Below the pieces are notes generated by a model. That model was given only the letters and a program-made list of their open reading frames with translations, was not told the origin of the DNA and made no database searches. Below, piece after piece: positions 7,481 through 15,632 of a stretch of DNA of 29,496 nt. The position numbers and the translations under genes were made by a program. Origin of the DNA: an uncultured Dialister sp. (GTDB taxonomy: Bacteria > Bacillota > Negativicutes > Veillonellales > Dialisteraceae); assembly GCA_900545365.1 (NCBI GenBank), contig UQYL01000018.1, positions 1 to 29,496 on the forward strand, given 5' to 3'. Numbering within the stretch: position 1 is the stretch's first letter; each line of letters begins with the position of its first letter.

Positions 7481-8575
7481 TCACACCGCCGCGCCGCCCG
7501 GTATTTCCCCGACCGCCGCCGCGCCTTCAAAATACGTCTCCGCCATTTCATTCAGACTTCGTGCGATCTGCATGAAATCCCGATTCAGATTCAGCGTTTT
7601 CACCGTGATTGGGTTTCCGTGCATCTGGTAAACCTGATCCGGCTGCACTGCTTCGTCCGTGCCGGCGTACAGCAGCATGCCCGCCACATGATGCGGTCTT
7701 TCCCCAAAAGAATAATCCATATTTTTCACATACGTAAATATCTGATACAAATTGTGTGAATGCTGCGTCCTCACCCCGTGATGATCCTGCATAGTATGCG
7801 AATAATATTTGGCGTCAATGACCAGCACCTTTTCCCGCTGCCTCAGCAGCACATCGCTCTGCATGACGGGCAGAAAATCTCTCATGCCGTCATCCAGCGC
7901 CCAGCTGATCTGTTCCGCCCGCGCAGACAGCTGCGGAAAATGATACCGGTAATATTCCAGAATAAATTTCTCATACAGACGGCTCATGGCCAGATCATCC
8001 AGAAAAGAAGCCAGCCGGTACCGACCGCCCGACTCCGTCCGCAGAAGTTCCCTCAGCACGAATTCCGCCGCCGCAAGAAGAAGCGCGTAATTGCTGCCGC
8101 ATCGTTCCGCACGGACCGTTTTCCATAAAATGCACCGGGGATCGGCTTTCCCGACGGAAGACAGGTATGCGAGCAGCCGCCTCAGCTTCTCTCTACGGGC
8201 GGGGCTGACGCCGCCGCTGTTCGCAAGAAGGGCCGCAGCCGTCTTGATTAGCCGATTACTTGGGGTATCTTCTGAAAGGTCATCAAATTCACAGGTCAGA
8301 CGCCCTTGTCTCCCCGCCCTTTCCTTGATCACTTCCGGCATATACAATCGTCCCCGCAGCCGCTGAAGAGGTTCCCGCCGCAGGACATAGTCCCGTTTCA
8401 GCCCCTGCTTCAGCTGGACACGCAGGCCTTCTGTCAAAACAGCGGCCAGCAGTTCCTGTATATTTTCAAAAGGCTCCGAACCGGCCCGTTCCCATGCGCC
8501 GAAACGCACCGTCCGAAATGCATAGGCCAGCATATAATAAATATTGCGTATCGGAATATGCTTATTTTTCTTCAT
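7481..8575 (-). CDS. mcrC: McrC, nuclease subunit of a type IV restriction system
   Basis: A 364-residue McrC protein: the nuclease partner of the McrB GTPase, cutting foreign DNA that carries modified cytosines. It begins IPIRNIYYMLAYAF, the usual McrC opening, and carries the PD-(D/E)xK active site as SDVLL (D241) followed by LVIDAKYY (D254, K256). The start overlaps the last 14 bases of mcrB in another frame, so the two are translationally coupled in the order mcrB-mcrC. The length is normal and no frameshift is seen, so the nuclease looks intact. Modification specificity cannot be read from this subunit. Confidence 0.95.
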   Translation of the reverse strand: MKKNKHIPIRNIYYMLAYAFRTVRFGAWERAGSEPFENIQELLAAVLTEGLRVQLKQGLKRDYVLRREPLQRLRGRLYMPEVIKERAGRQGRLTCEFDDLSEDTPSNRLIKTAAALLANSGGVSPARREKLRRLLAYLSSVGKADPRCILWKTVRAERCGSNYALLLAAAEFVLRELLRTESGGRYRLASFLDDLAMSRLYEKFILEYYRYHFPQLSARAEQISWALDDGMRDFLPVMQSDVLLRQREKVLVIDAKYYSHTMQDHHGVRTQHSHNLYQIFTYVKNMDYSFGERPHHVAGMLLYAGTDEAVQPDQVYQMHGNPITVKTLNLNRDFMQIARSLNEMAETYFEGAAAVGEIPGGAAV

Positions 8576-10577
8576 GGAATACTCCCATCAGCCGTGACCG
8601 CCACGTTTCCGCCTTCTGACGGTCATCGAACCAGTATTCCTCCAGCATGGGCATCAGATCGTACTTCACCATACTCATGAGAGCAGAAACAGAAAGAGCC
8701 CCGCACAAATAACTGTGCCCGATGAGGAATCCCTTCCCGAGCGACAGATCATTTTTGATCTCTTCATTCAGCTCCCGTATCACCGCAAGCAGAGCCCTCG
8801 CCGTCTCCGAAGCACCGGACATGACCTGTTCCTGAAACACTGCCGTATCGAATCCCGGAGCCATTTCAAAAAATCCGAACCGTCGGCGCAGCGCGTAATC
8901 CATCAGCGCCAGGCTGCGGTCCGCGGTATTCATCGTCCCGATGATGTACAGATTTTCCGGAATGCTGAACGTCCTTCCCGCATAGGGAAGCGCGATCTCC
9001 CGGCCTCTGTATTCCTTCTCGATCAGCATGAATGCTTCCCCGAATATCTTGCTCAGATTCCCGCGATTGATCTCATCAATCAGGCAGAAGAACATTTCCC
9101 CCGGATGCGCCGCCGCTTCCCGACAGAACTTCAGAAATACGCCGTCCCGCAGCGAAAAAGTTTCTCCCTCCGGCCTGTACCCGAGGATAAAATCTTCATA
9201 TGAATAGCCGGGATGAAACTGTACCAGAAGGATATGCCGCTCCTCCTTTTTCCCAATCAGCGAATACGCCAGCCGCTGCGCGGCAAAGGTCTTTCCGACA
9301 CCGGGCGCGCCTTCAAGAATGATATTCTTTCGTCGTAAGAGCAGCTGCCTCAATTCGTCATAATCCGCTTCATTCATATATACTTCGTTCAGAAAATCAC
9401 GCCGCGTATATGATTCTGTTTTCTCCCGCTGCGCTTCGCCGTCCTCTCTATCGGCCTCATGCACAGAAGTCGGCACATCTGAAAATGTTTCCCGTAATGC
9501 CTCTGCCAGCTCCGTTCTCAACCGCCATATATACTGTCCATGTTCTCCCTTTTTCGCCATGCGTCCAAAGTAAAGTACCGGCCAGTACCAGACTTTGCCT
9601 TTTTCGTCTTTATACAGCGGGCATCCTGTTTTTTCCGCCACCCGCTTTGCCAGAGCCGAAGAACCGCTGTTATAAAAATTTTTTGTTTCTCCATAGCGCT
9701 CCGCCAATTCCGTGCAGGACGCTTCTCCTCCGAATGCTGCCATCCGCCGCAGGATCGTCAGGCTCTCCGGGGTAAATACGGTCTCGTCTTTCATTAATTT
9801 CTTCCATGCCGATTTTAACAGTCCCGGCTCATACCCGGCCGGTTCCTGCTCCTGTTTCCCGCTCTTCTTTTTTCCCCCATATTTCTGCTGGATATAATAC
9901 CCTATATCCATAGTCAAAATATGAAGGCTGATATCCGGCCAGCAGGACTCTGTCAATCGGCTGTTCAGCAGCTCTGCCAACTGGCTGTCTTTCTTTACTT
10001 CTGACCTGATCTCATCATAAAAAGAAAAGAAATTTTGCAGATTTTCCCTGTATCTGCCCTGAACAAAATGATAATCCGCATTCAGCACTTTCGCGGCGGC
10101 AGATGCGATACTGAACTTATAAACGTAATATGTATCGGGAAAACGAAGCCACAAATACGTGCTGACCGCGTATTCCGACTGATAAGTACTATACCCTTTC
10201 TTTGTATTTCCAAGCCGTTCCTGATTTCCGTACGCATGAAACAGCTCATCCGCAGCTGCCTTAAAAGTCAGTATCCGCTCCACAACATCCGAGCTTTCAT
10301 CGAACAGCGCCCGAAACAGAGCTCTCACCTCTTCGGGAGCCCAGCCGCTCATTTCGATGATCATACGCCGGGGAAAGAAATTCGCCGCCGTCAAAAGATT
10401 TCCTGTCTTCTCAAGCGCAGATTCCAGCATCGCCGGAAAATCCGCGGCCTCGATATCCCAGTGATCCTGAAACCACCGGACGGCTTCCCATTTATACTTT
10501 TCATCTTTCCACCAGTTCCCGGAAAAATCCTTTTTGTACGCCTTAAGGGTCTCCTTCAATTTCTCCTGATCGATCAT
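8562..10577 (-). CDS. mcrB: McrB, AAA+ GTPase and recognition subunit of a type IV restriction system
   Basis: A 671-residue AAA+ protein that recognises modified DNA and drives McrC by GTP hydrolysis. The C-terminal motor has Walker A GAPGVGKT (423-430), Walker B FFCLIDEINRGNLSKIFGE (496-514), the McrB signature MNTADRS (549-555) and an arginine stretch RRR (564-566). The N-terminal ~250 residues do not resemble the E. coli McrB DNA-binding domain to my eye and probably give the target specificity; residues about 268-350 look like a winged-helix-type insert seen in other Firmicutes McrB proteins. AGGAGGG precedes the ATG. Base composition is visibly poorer in GC than neighbours (28 of 60 bases in the row starting at 9901), suggesting transfer. 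No methyltransferase, specificity subunit or mobile gene is adjacent. Confidence 0.94.
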   Translation of the reverse strand: MIDQEKLKETLKAYKKDFSGNWWKDEKYKWEAVRWFQDHWDIEAADFPAMLESALEKTGNLLTAANFFPRRMIIEMSGWAPEEVRALFRALFDESSDVVERILTFKAAADELFHAYGNQERLGNTKKGYSTYQSEYAVSTYLWLRFPDTYYVYKFSIASAAAKVLNADYHFVQGRYRENLQNFFSFYDEIRSEVKKDSQLAELLNSRLTESCWPDISLHILTMDIGYYIQQKYGGKKKSGKQEQEPAGYEPGLLKSAWKKLMKDETVFTPESLTILRRMAAFGGEASCTELAERYGETKNFYNSGSSALAKRVAEKTGCPLYKDEKGKVWYWPVLYFGRMAKKGEHGQYIWRLRTELAEALRETFSDVPTSVHEADREDGEAQREKTESYTRRDFLNEVYMNEADYDELRQLLLRRKNIILEGAPGVGKTFAAQRLAYSLIGKKEERHILLVQFHPGYSYEDFILGYRPEGETFSLRDGVFLKFCREAAAHPGEMFFCLIDEINRGNLSKIFGEAFMLIEKEYRGREIALPYAGRTFSIPENLYIIGTMNTADRSLALMDYALRRRFGFFEMAPGFDTAVFQEQVMSGASETARALLAVIRELNEEIKNDLSLGKGFLIGHSYLCGALSVSALMSMVKYDLMPMLEEYWFDDRQKAETWRSRLMGVFHEEK

Positions 10578-10587
10578 TTTCCCTCCT

Positions 10588-10593
10588 ATAATA
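10588..10593 (-). promoter_or_regulatory. Candidate -10 for mcrBC
   Basis: TATTAT on the minus strand about 10 bases upstream of the mcrB start; it sits close to the ribosome site, so the mRNA leader would be very short. No good -35 is seen. Confidence 0.3.
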
Positions 10594-10690
10594 TTTTTAT
10601 CAGTCCCAAAACGTTTTCTTTTATTATAACGGCTTTCATCCTTTGCCGCATTTGCGAATAAAATTTCTTTTTTCCCGCCTTTATGCGAAG

Positions 10691-10696
10691 TATAAT
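10691..10696 (+). promoter_or_regulatory. -10 element for the tautomerase unit
   Basis: Perfect TATAAT 33 bases upstream of the ATG at 10730; the -35 region is only a T-rich run. Confidence 0.55.
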
Positions 10697-10729
10697 AATA
10701 AAAACATGTTACTGGAAAGGAGACCCATC

Positions 10730-10936
10730 ATGCCATACGTCAATATCAAGATCACGAAAGAAGGAAACGTCACGCCGGAACAGAAACGGCAGCTCATCGA
10801 GGGGGCGACGAATCTGCTCCACGATGTGCTCGGAAAGAATAAGGCCACCACGGTCGTCACCATCGATGAAGTGGACACGGATAACTGGGGCATCGGCGGC
10901 GTGCCGATCACGGAAATCCGGAAGCAGAAAAAATAA
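10730..10936 (+). CDS. 4-oxalocrotonate tautomerase family protein
   Basis: A 68-residue tautomerase of the 4-oxalocrotonate tautomerase superfamily. The N-terminus MPYVNIKITKEG leaves Pro at position 2, which becomes the catalytic N-terminal proline after Met removal. The middle (TPEQKRQLIEGATNLLHDVLGK) and the ending (VTIDEVDTDNWGIGGVPITE) are standard for the family, and the length is standard. These enzymes work as small oligomers on keto-enol substrates; the physiological substrate here is unknown. AAGGAG lies 7 bases upstream. It is followed after 16 bp by a small exported protein, probably in the same transcript. It runs divergently from mcrBC. Confidence 0.93.
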   Translation: MPYVNIKITKEGNVTPEQKRQLIEGATNLLHDVLGKNKATTVVTIDEVDTDNWGIGGVPITEIRKQKK

Positions 10937-10952
10937 GCCGGGCGCTTCCGCT

Positions 10953-11168
10953 ATGAAGAAAGCTCTCGCCCTCGCGCTGCTCCTCTCCTTCGCTTCCCCC
11001 GCGCTCGCTGCCGCCGCTTACATCGGCAACATAAACAGCATGATCTTTCACGAAGAAAACTGCCGTTTCGGCGGAAAGCGGATCAAAGAAGAGAACCGCG
11101 TATATTTCAGCACCCGCGGTGAAGCCGTCAGCGCCGGTTACCGCCCGTGCAAAGTCTGCCGCCCCTGA
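10953..11168 (+). CDS. Small exported protein with an Ada-like zinc-site pattern
   Basis: A 71-residue protein with a signal peptide (MKKALALALLLSFASPALAA) followed by one compact domain. The domain has the order YIGNINSMIFHEENC, RVYFSTRGEAVSAGYRPCKVC: His33, Cys37, Cys66 and Cys69 form a likely zinc site (HxxxC and CxxC). I know this arrangement from the Ada metal-binding-like domain that is often attached to nucleases or DNA-repair proteins; here it is alone and exported, so its target would be in the periplasm or outside. The start ATG has no good ribosome site, so translation may depend on the tautomerase gene 16 bp upstream. A terminator follows at once. Function is unknown. Confidence 0.8.
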   Translation: MKKALALALLLSFASPALAAAAYIGNINSMIFHEENCRFGGKRIKEENRVYFSTRGEAVSAGYRPCKVCRP

Positions 11169-11200
11169 GCGCTGCCGCAGAAAAATTTCCAGACACGCCA

Positions 11201-11239
11201 AAAGACACCATCAGTGAAATTTCCGATGGTGTCTTTTTT
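11201..11239. terminator. Bidirectional intrinsic terminator
   Basis: AAAGACACCATC and GATGGTGTCTTT form a perfect 12-bp stem, with a T run on the plus strand and a shorter one on the minus strand. It serves the zinc-site gene and probably the convergent ABC-AEC-GNAT operon. Confidence 0.9.
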
Positions 11240-11325
11240 CGTGCGGAACAGACCGAATATCCCTTCTTATTCTTATGGAATACTGCTGTATAACGGATAT
11301 CTGAAGGCGCCGGGACGTCCCGCAG

Positions 11326-11796
11326 TCACAGTGTTTTTTCCAGAATGATCATGTCCCGCAGGAGCCGCCCTTCTTCATAGATAGGCCGGCTGTAATTTTT
11401 TGTGAAGAACTCCTGAAGCCTGCCGATCTCCCAGAATCCGCAGCGCCGGTAAAAAGCGAGCGCCGGCGAGACGTCTCCCGTACCGAGGCGGAGACGGGCG
11501 TACCTATCCCGGTACGAAGCGCCCGCCCATTCCAGCAGCGCCCGGCCGACGCCTTGCCGCCGCCATTCCGGCGCGACGGCGAGATTTTTCACTTCCGCGA
11601 AGCCCTCTTCTTCCGTCACGACACATACCGCTGCCGTCTTTTTTCCGATTTCCGCCGCATAGAGCGTCCCCCGCTCCAGGTAGCGGTCGATCATCCGCTC
11701 TTCTTCATCTCCCATCAGAAGAAGCGGCAGGAATTCTTTTTTGCGGCTCCGAATTTCTTTGACCTCCATGACAGGATTTTCTTTTAGCTCAATCAT
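11326..11796 (-). CDS. GNAT family N-acetyltransferase
   Basis: A 156-residue GNAT enzyme. The acetyl-CoA motif is VKNLAVAPEWRRQGVGRALLEWA (residues 69-91), then LRLGTGDVSPALAFYRRCGF, and a C-terminal block FTKNYSRPIYEEGRLLRDMI that is characteristic of a Firmicutes subfamily (YvbK-like) as I recall it. The acceptor is unknown. The ATG at 11796 is chosen because AAGGAG lies 6-7 bases upstream; the frame stays open far upstream over the permease gene, but that part is its antisense-frame shadow. It starts 11 bases after the stop of the AEC permease, so it is the last gene of the three-gene operon. Confidence 0.88.
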   Translation of the reverse strand: MIELKENPVMEVKEIRSRKKEFLPLLLMGDEEERMIDRYLERGTLYAAEIGKKTAAVCVVTEEEGFAEVKNLAVAPEWRRQGVGRALLEWAGASYRDRYARLRLGTGDVSPALAFYRRCGFWEIGRLQEFFTKNYSRPIYEEGRLLRDMIILEKTL

Positions 11797-11807
11797 GAAG
11801 CACTCCT

Positions 11808-12758
11808 TTACATCCGCGCAAAATAATAGATCAGCGGATAGACGAGGAAGAGAAAGACAGCGGTGGTCGTGAGAAACGCCGATTCGGCGATATCCACATT
11901 CAGCCGGTAGAGCTGCGACGCCGCCACGGCAAAGATCGCCGTCGGAGCGGCAGCAGCGAGCACGGCGCACCACAGGATGACGGGGTCTCCGGTCACACAG
12001 AGCGTCATCGCGCCGATGCAGACCGGAAGGTACAGAAATTTCACCGGAAAGAGCGGCCACAGCGTCCGCGCGTATTTCCTGACGCCAACCATATCGAGAT
12101 CGTAGCCGACGGGGATCATGCCGAGCCAGGCGCTGGCGTGGATGAGCACCGTAAATACTGCCGACACGCTTTCCGGCCGGTGTACGCCGGAAGCGCCGAG
12201 GAGGAGTCCCGCCGCGACGCACGCCGCAGGCAGCTGATTCCATGTGAGGAGCATATCCCGGAGCCGGAGCCGCGCATGCCGCGTTTCACCGCTGCTCGCC
12301 CACCGGTCGTAGAACCGCTGCGCCGCCGGAAAGCAGAAGAGCACGATCACGAGGACCTGCGGCACCGCGATGAGCTGGATGTACGCAAATCCGGTCTCCC
12401 CAAAGAGGGTGTACGCGCAGAGCCCCGCGAGCGTCCCGATATTTCCGAGGATCATGGCCAGGAAATAGCTCCCCTGGTCACGGGGATCGGAGAAACGCCG
12501 CTTTTCCAGCAGGTAAAACAGGGGGATCGGAAGAAAACAGATGGGCAGGATGGACAGAGGCAGCCAAAGCAGCTCCGCCGATACCCGGAGCGACCAGAAG
12601 GAGATGAGGGAAAGCCCGGAGAGCGCCCCCACCACATTCGCCCGGATGAGGAAGCGCATCCATTCCCGGGCGATCCCCCGCGCCCGCAGAGACTTCCCCA
12701 GAAAGAGCGGGACGAGGATATCCGCGAATACGATGAGAAATCTGGACCAGTCTTCCAT
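11808..12758 (-). CDS. AEC family permease
   Basis: A 316-residue inner-membrane transporter of the auxin efflux carrier (AEC) family, whose bacterial members move malate or other organic acids. About ten hydrophobic segments alternate through the length; the central part has a charged cytoplasmic loop (RWASSGETRHARLRLRDML). N-terminal FADILVPLFLGKSLRARG and the glycine/proline-bearing segments fit the family. The ATG at 12758 has GAAGGA 5 bases upstream and follows the ABC transporter stop by one base, so translation is coupled. The substrate is not predictable from sequence. Confidence 0.87.
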   Translation of the reverse strand: MEDWSRFLIVFADILVPLFLGKSLRARGIAREWMRFLIRANVVGALSGLSLISFWSLRVSAELLWLPLSILPICFLPIPLFYLLEKRRFSDPRDQGSYFLAMILGNIGTLAGLCAYTLFGETGFAYIQLIAVPQVLVIVLFCFPAAQRFYDRWASSGETRHARLRLRDMLLTWNQLPAACVAAGLLLGASGVHRPESVSAVFTVLIHASAWLGMIPVGYDLDMVGVRKYARTLWPLFPVKFLYLPVCIGAMTLCVTGDPVILWCAVLAAAAPTAIFAVAASQLYRLNVDIAESAFLTTTAVFLFLVYPLIYYFARM

Positions 12759-12759
12759 A

Positions 12760-14472
12760 TTATCCTTCCGTTTCCACCACGCCGCCGCGGATCGTGATCT
12801 GCCGGTCATGCCACCGGGCCAGGGTCGACCGGTGGCCGACGCTGACTACAGTCCGCCCCGGCTCTGCCGTCAGTTTTTCATACAATTTCATTTCCATGTC
12901 CTCGTCCATGGCGGAAGTCGCTTCATCGAGGAATACCCACTTCGGTTTCCGCAGGAAGATCCGCACGAAAGCAAGGCGCTGCTGTTCTCCGAGGGAGAGC
13001 ACATGAGACCAGTCCCGCGCTTCATCGAGATGCTCTGTCAGATGGGCGAGGCCGCAGAAGGCAAGGAGCGGCGCCAGTACCGCGTCGTCCGCCGGCGCGC
13101 CCGGATAGGACGCCGCTTCCCGGAGCGTCCCTATGGGCATGTAGGGCTTCTGCGGAATGAACATCGTCTCTTCTTTCCGCGGCGAGATGATCTCTCCCGA
13201 CGCGTAGGGCCAGAATCCCGCCAGCACGCGGAGAAGCGTTGATTTCCCCGCGCCGGAGGGGCCTTTGATGAGGACTTTCTCCCCCGCCGCGATGACGCAG
13301 TCCGCCCCGGAAATGAGCCGCCTTCCGCCGGGAAGGCCGATATCCACGCGGCGCAGCGCGGCCTCATCCGCTTCCGTCCGCACGAGGCCGCCCGCTGCTG
13401 CCGCCGCTTCCCTTTCCAGTGCCCGCACGTGGCTGTCAAAGGTGAGGAGGCGGTCCGCGCAGGCCCGCCATTCCGCCAGTGCCGCGTAAATGTCCACGAA
13501 GTACGACATGGATTCCTGCACCTTGCCGAAACAGTTTCCGATCTGCATGAGCCCGCCCAGGGAGATCTCCTTCGCCAGGTACCGCGGCGCCGCCACGACA
13601 AAGGGAAAGATGATGGCGATCTGCCCGTAGCTGTTCGTCAGCCAGGAGAGCTGCTTCTGCTTGCGGATAATGAGCACCGTATTCGACAGGACAAGAAGGA
13701 AACGCCGCAGGAGCAGGCTCTTTTCCTTCGCCGCGCCGTCGTAAAAAGCGACGCTCTCCGCCGTATCTCTGAGGCGCACCATGCCGAAGCGGAAATCCGC
13801 CTCGTACCGCTGCTGGTCAAAATTCAACCCCGTGAGGCGCTTCCCCACGCGGTGCGTGAGCCACGTGCCCGCGGCGGAATAAAAAAGCGCCGCCCACACC
13901 AGGTACCCGTGAATGGCATAGGTCTCCCCGCCGATGGTCACACTGAGCGGGCCGGACAGATCCCAAAGGACAAAGATGAAGCAGAAGATCGTCACCACTG
14001 CCTTAAAAAGACCCATGGCAAAAGAAAGGGTATTCGCCGTGAAAAGGCGGATATCCTCGGAGATCCTCTGATCGGGATTATCCGCGCCGGGCAGAAACAT
14101 CTCCATGCGGTAATACACCTGCCGCCCCGTCCACTTCTCCAGATATTCGCGGGTCATCCAGTTCCGCCACCGGAGAGACAGGCACTGCTGTAAATAAAAG
14201 GCATAGACGGAAAAGGCAATGTACGCGAAGGCCAGCCCCGTGAACCGCAGGAGCCCGCTGTAGACGGCGTCCGCGTCATACGCCTGAAGCGCGCTGTAGA
14301 AATCATTGAACCAGTCGTTCAGGAGGAGCATCATGTACACCGCCGCCCCGGTCAGGATGATGATCCCCGCCAGGTACAGCGCGGCCGTCCGCCGCTCGCC
14401 GCCCATCCAGTACGCCGCCGTCAGCCGGAAAAGGCGTCCCGCCCATTCCCCGTTCCATCCATCCCGCTCCAT
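12760..14472 (-). CDS. SbmA/YddA-type ABC transporter, fused membrane and ATPase domains
   Basis: A 570-residue half transporter of the ABC_membrane_2 type (YddA, SbmA/BacA relatives and peroxisomal ABCD proteins). The membrane part (about 1-345) has roughly six helices and the family block RWRNWMTREYLEKW (101-114), YYR and DNPDQRISEDI (131-141). The ATPase part has Walker A GPSGAGKS (404-411), signature LSLGEQQ (492-498), Walker B VFLDEA (513-518) and the switch histidine in SVGHRS (544-549). It probably works as a homodimer in the inner membrane; relatives carry peptides, cobalamin or acyl compounds. GGAGG lies 5 bases before the ATG and a TATAAT about 30 bases upstream. It heads an operon with the AEC permease and a GNAT enzyme. 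Confidence 0.92.
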   Translation of the reverse strand: MERDGWNGEWAGRLFRLTAAYWMGGERRTAALYLAGIIILTGAAVYMMLLLNDWFNDFYSALQAYDADAVYSGLLRFTGLAFAYIAFSVYAFYLQQCLSLRWRNWMTREYLEKWTGRQVYYRMEMFLPGADNPDQRISEDIRLFTANTLSFAMGLFKAVVTIFCFIFVLWDLSGPLSVTIGGETYAIHGYLVWAALFYSAAGTWLTHRVGKRLTGLNFDQQRYEADFRFGMVRLRDTAESVAFYDGAAKEKSLLLRRFLLVLSNTVLIIRKQKQLSWLTNSYGQIAIIFPFVVAAPRYLAKEISLGGLMQIGNCFGKVQESMSYFVDIYAALAEWRACADRLLTFDSHVRALEREAAAAAGGLVRTEADEAALRRVDIGLPGGRRLISGADCVIAAGEKVLIKGPSGAGKSTLLRVLAGFWPYASGEIISPRKEETMFIPQKPYMPIGTLREAASYPGAPADDAVLAPLLAFCGLAHLTEHLDEARDWSHVLSLGEQQRLAFVRIFLRKPKWVFLDEATSAMDEDMEMKLYEKLTAEPGRTVVSVGHRSTLARWHDRQITIRGGVVETEG

Positions 14473-14501
14473 TCCGCGCCTCCTTGCAGAGAAATTAATT
14501 T

Positions 14502-14507
14502 ATTATA
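14502..14507 (-). promoter_or_regulatory. -10 element for the ABC transporter operon
   Basis: Perfect TATAAT on the minus strand, 29 bases upstream of the ATG at 14472; no good -35 is visible. Confidence 0.5.
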
Positions 14508-14581
14508 CCTGATGCCCCGAAATATTTCCATGCGCCCCGCGTTTCCTCCGCGGGCCGTTCGCGGGTCTTCCCGCGGCGGGG

Positions 14582-14587
14582 TATAAT
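14582..14587 (+). promoter_or_regulatory. -10 element for cobO
   Basis: Perfect TATAAT 30 bases upstream of the ATG. Directly upstream, CCGCGGG and CCCGCGG form an inverted repeat across the expected -35 region, which might be a regulator site. No cobalamin-riboswitch-like leader fits in this short space. Confidence 0.5.
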
Positions 14588-14617
14588 ACAGACAGAACCG
14601 TCTATTCAGGAGGCATC

Positions 14618-15202
14618 ATGGAAAAGGAAAAAGGATACATCCAGGTCTACACGGGCGACGGCAAGGGGAAAACCACCGCCGCCATCGGGCTCGCCGTGCG
14701 CGCGGCCGGCGCCGGCAAAAAAATCTGCATCATTCAGTTCATGAAATCACTGGCCTATTCGGAGCAGAAGATCCTTCAGACGCTCCCCGGCGTGACCCTC
14801 ATCACCTGCGGCAAGCCTTACTTTATCGCCAAGGAAGGCATGTTCTCCGAAGAGCAGCTCCGCCGCTGGGGAGACGCCGTCACGGTCTATCCCGCCGGCC
14901 ATCCGCCGCAGGAATACCGTGATCTTATCCTTCACGGCATTGAGGAAGCGGTGAAAGCCGTATCCGGAGATTATGACGTGGTCATTCTCGACGAATACAA
15001 TATGGCCTGCTGGTACGACCTCGCCACGGACGATGACACCCGCCGCATCCTCAGCGCGCGCCGCCCGGAGGTGGAGCTCATTTTCACGGGACGGAACGCG
15101 CCCCAGCTCCTTCTCGACGCGGCTGATCTCATCACGGAAATGAAAAAAGTCCGCCATTACTATGACCGGGGCGTACAGGCGAGGAAAGGCGTGGAAGACT
15201 GA
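14618..15202 (+). CDS. cobO: Cob(I)yrinic acid a,c-diamide adenosyltransferase
   Basis: A 194-residue corrinoid adenosyltransferase of the CobO/CobA(BtuR) family. It attaches the 5'-deoxyadenosyl group of ATP to Co(I) of the corrin ring, making the adenosyl form of B12 during synthesis or salvage. The P-loop is GDGKGKTT at 13-20 in the usual context IQVYTGDGKGKTTAAIGLA; IIQFMKS follows, VVILDEYNMACWYDL holds the Walker-B-like segment, and the C-terminus YYDRGVQARKGVED is standard. AGGAGG lies 4 bases before the ATG. No other cobalamin genes are adjacent, so salvage is as likely as synthesis. It is a single-gene unit ended by a strong terminator. Confidence 0.95.
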   Translation: MEKEKGYIQVYTGDGKGKTTAAIGLAVRAAGAGKKICIIQFMKSLAYSEQKILQTLPGVTLITCGKPYFIAKEGMFSEEQLRRWGDAVTVYPAGHPPQEYRDLILHGIEEAVKAVSGDYDVVILDEYNMACWYDLATDDDTRRILSARRPEVELIFTGRNAPQLLLDAADLITEMKKVRHYYDRGVQARKGVED

Positions 15203-15206
15203 AACG

Positions 15207-15243
15207 AAAAAGCGGAGACCCTCTTCGGATCTTCCGCTTTTTT
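15207..15243. terminator. Bidirectional terminator between cobO and the small exported protein
   Basis: AAAAAGCGGA and TCCGCTTTTT pair, with T runs on both strands, in the 61-bp gap between two convergent genes. Confidence 0.88.
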
Positions 15244-15263
15244 GTTTGCTCTGTTTTCTATTT

Positions 15264-15632
15264 TCAGAAAAAGCCGCTCTTCCGGGTGTAATCCATGGCA
15301 TCGGAGAAACGGCCCGTGGTGAGATCATTCTTCATCATATAATTCCGGTTCCCTCCGGGAAAGGAGAAAGCGAGCCGCTTCTCTCCGCCGTTCAGCACGA
15401 TCCGCACCACCGTCGTCCAACCGTCATCCGTCACGCTCTCCACCCGATAAGGCACGCCGTTCACGGCCGTCCCGGACACGCGCAGGAGCTCGCCGTACCG
15501 TCCGCGCCATGTCCCGACAAGGAGATTTTTCCCCGCCGCTTCCGGCCATGTCTGCGCCGCCGCTTCCGCGGACAGACCCGTTGCCAGCAATGCCGCGGTC
15601 ATTACAGCCGCGGTCTTTGCGCGAAGTTTCAT
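15264..15632 (-). CDS. Small exported hypothetical protein
   Basis: I do not recognise a family. The 122-residue product starts with a signal peptide (MKLRAKTAAVMTAALLATGLSAEAAA), leaving a mature domain of about 95 residues. That domain looks like a small beta-rich fold: VGTWRGRYGELLRVSG, PYRVESVTDDGWTTVVRIVL, KRLAFSFPGG. It has no cysteine, so it is not a lipoprotein and has no disulfide. The ATG at 15632 is chosen for GAGGAGG a few bases upstream and because the signal peptide then begins with MKLR. It is a one-gene unit that converges with cobO. Location is probably periplasmic; the role is unknown. Confidence 0.8.
   Translation of the reverse strand: MKLRAKTAAVMTAALLATGLSAEAAAQTWPEAAGKNLLVGTWRGRYGELLRVSGTAVNGVPYRVESVTDDGWTTVVRIVLNGGEKRLAFSFPGGNRNYMMKNDLTTGRFSDAMDYTRKSGFF

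Noticed and set aside
5474..7759. A 761-codon open frame on the plus strand
   Set aside because: It lies opposite the MATE, CBS-ACT and mcrC genes and has the R/H/D-rich composition of a reverse-complement shadow.
11797..12243. N-terminal extension of the second GNAT over the AEC permease gene
   Set aside because: The extension is the permease read in another frame; a good ribosome site marks the ATG at 11796.
14473..14617. Cobalamin riboswitch upstream of cobO
   Set aside because: The space between the -10 and the start codon is about 30 bases, too short for the riboswitch, and no B12-box-like sequence was recognised.
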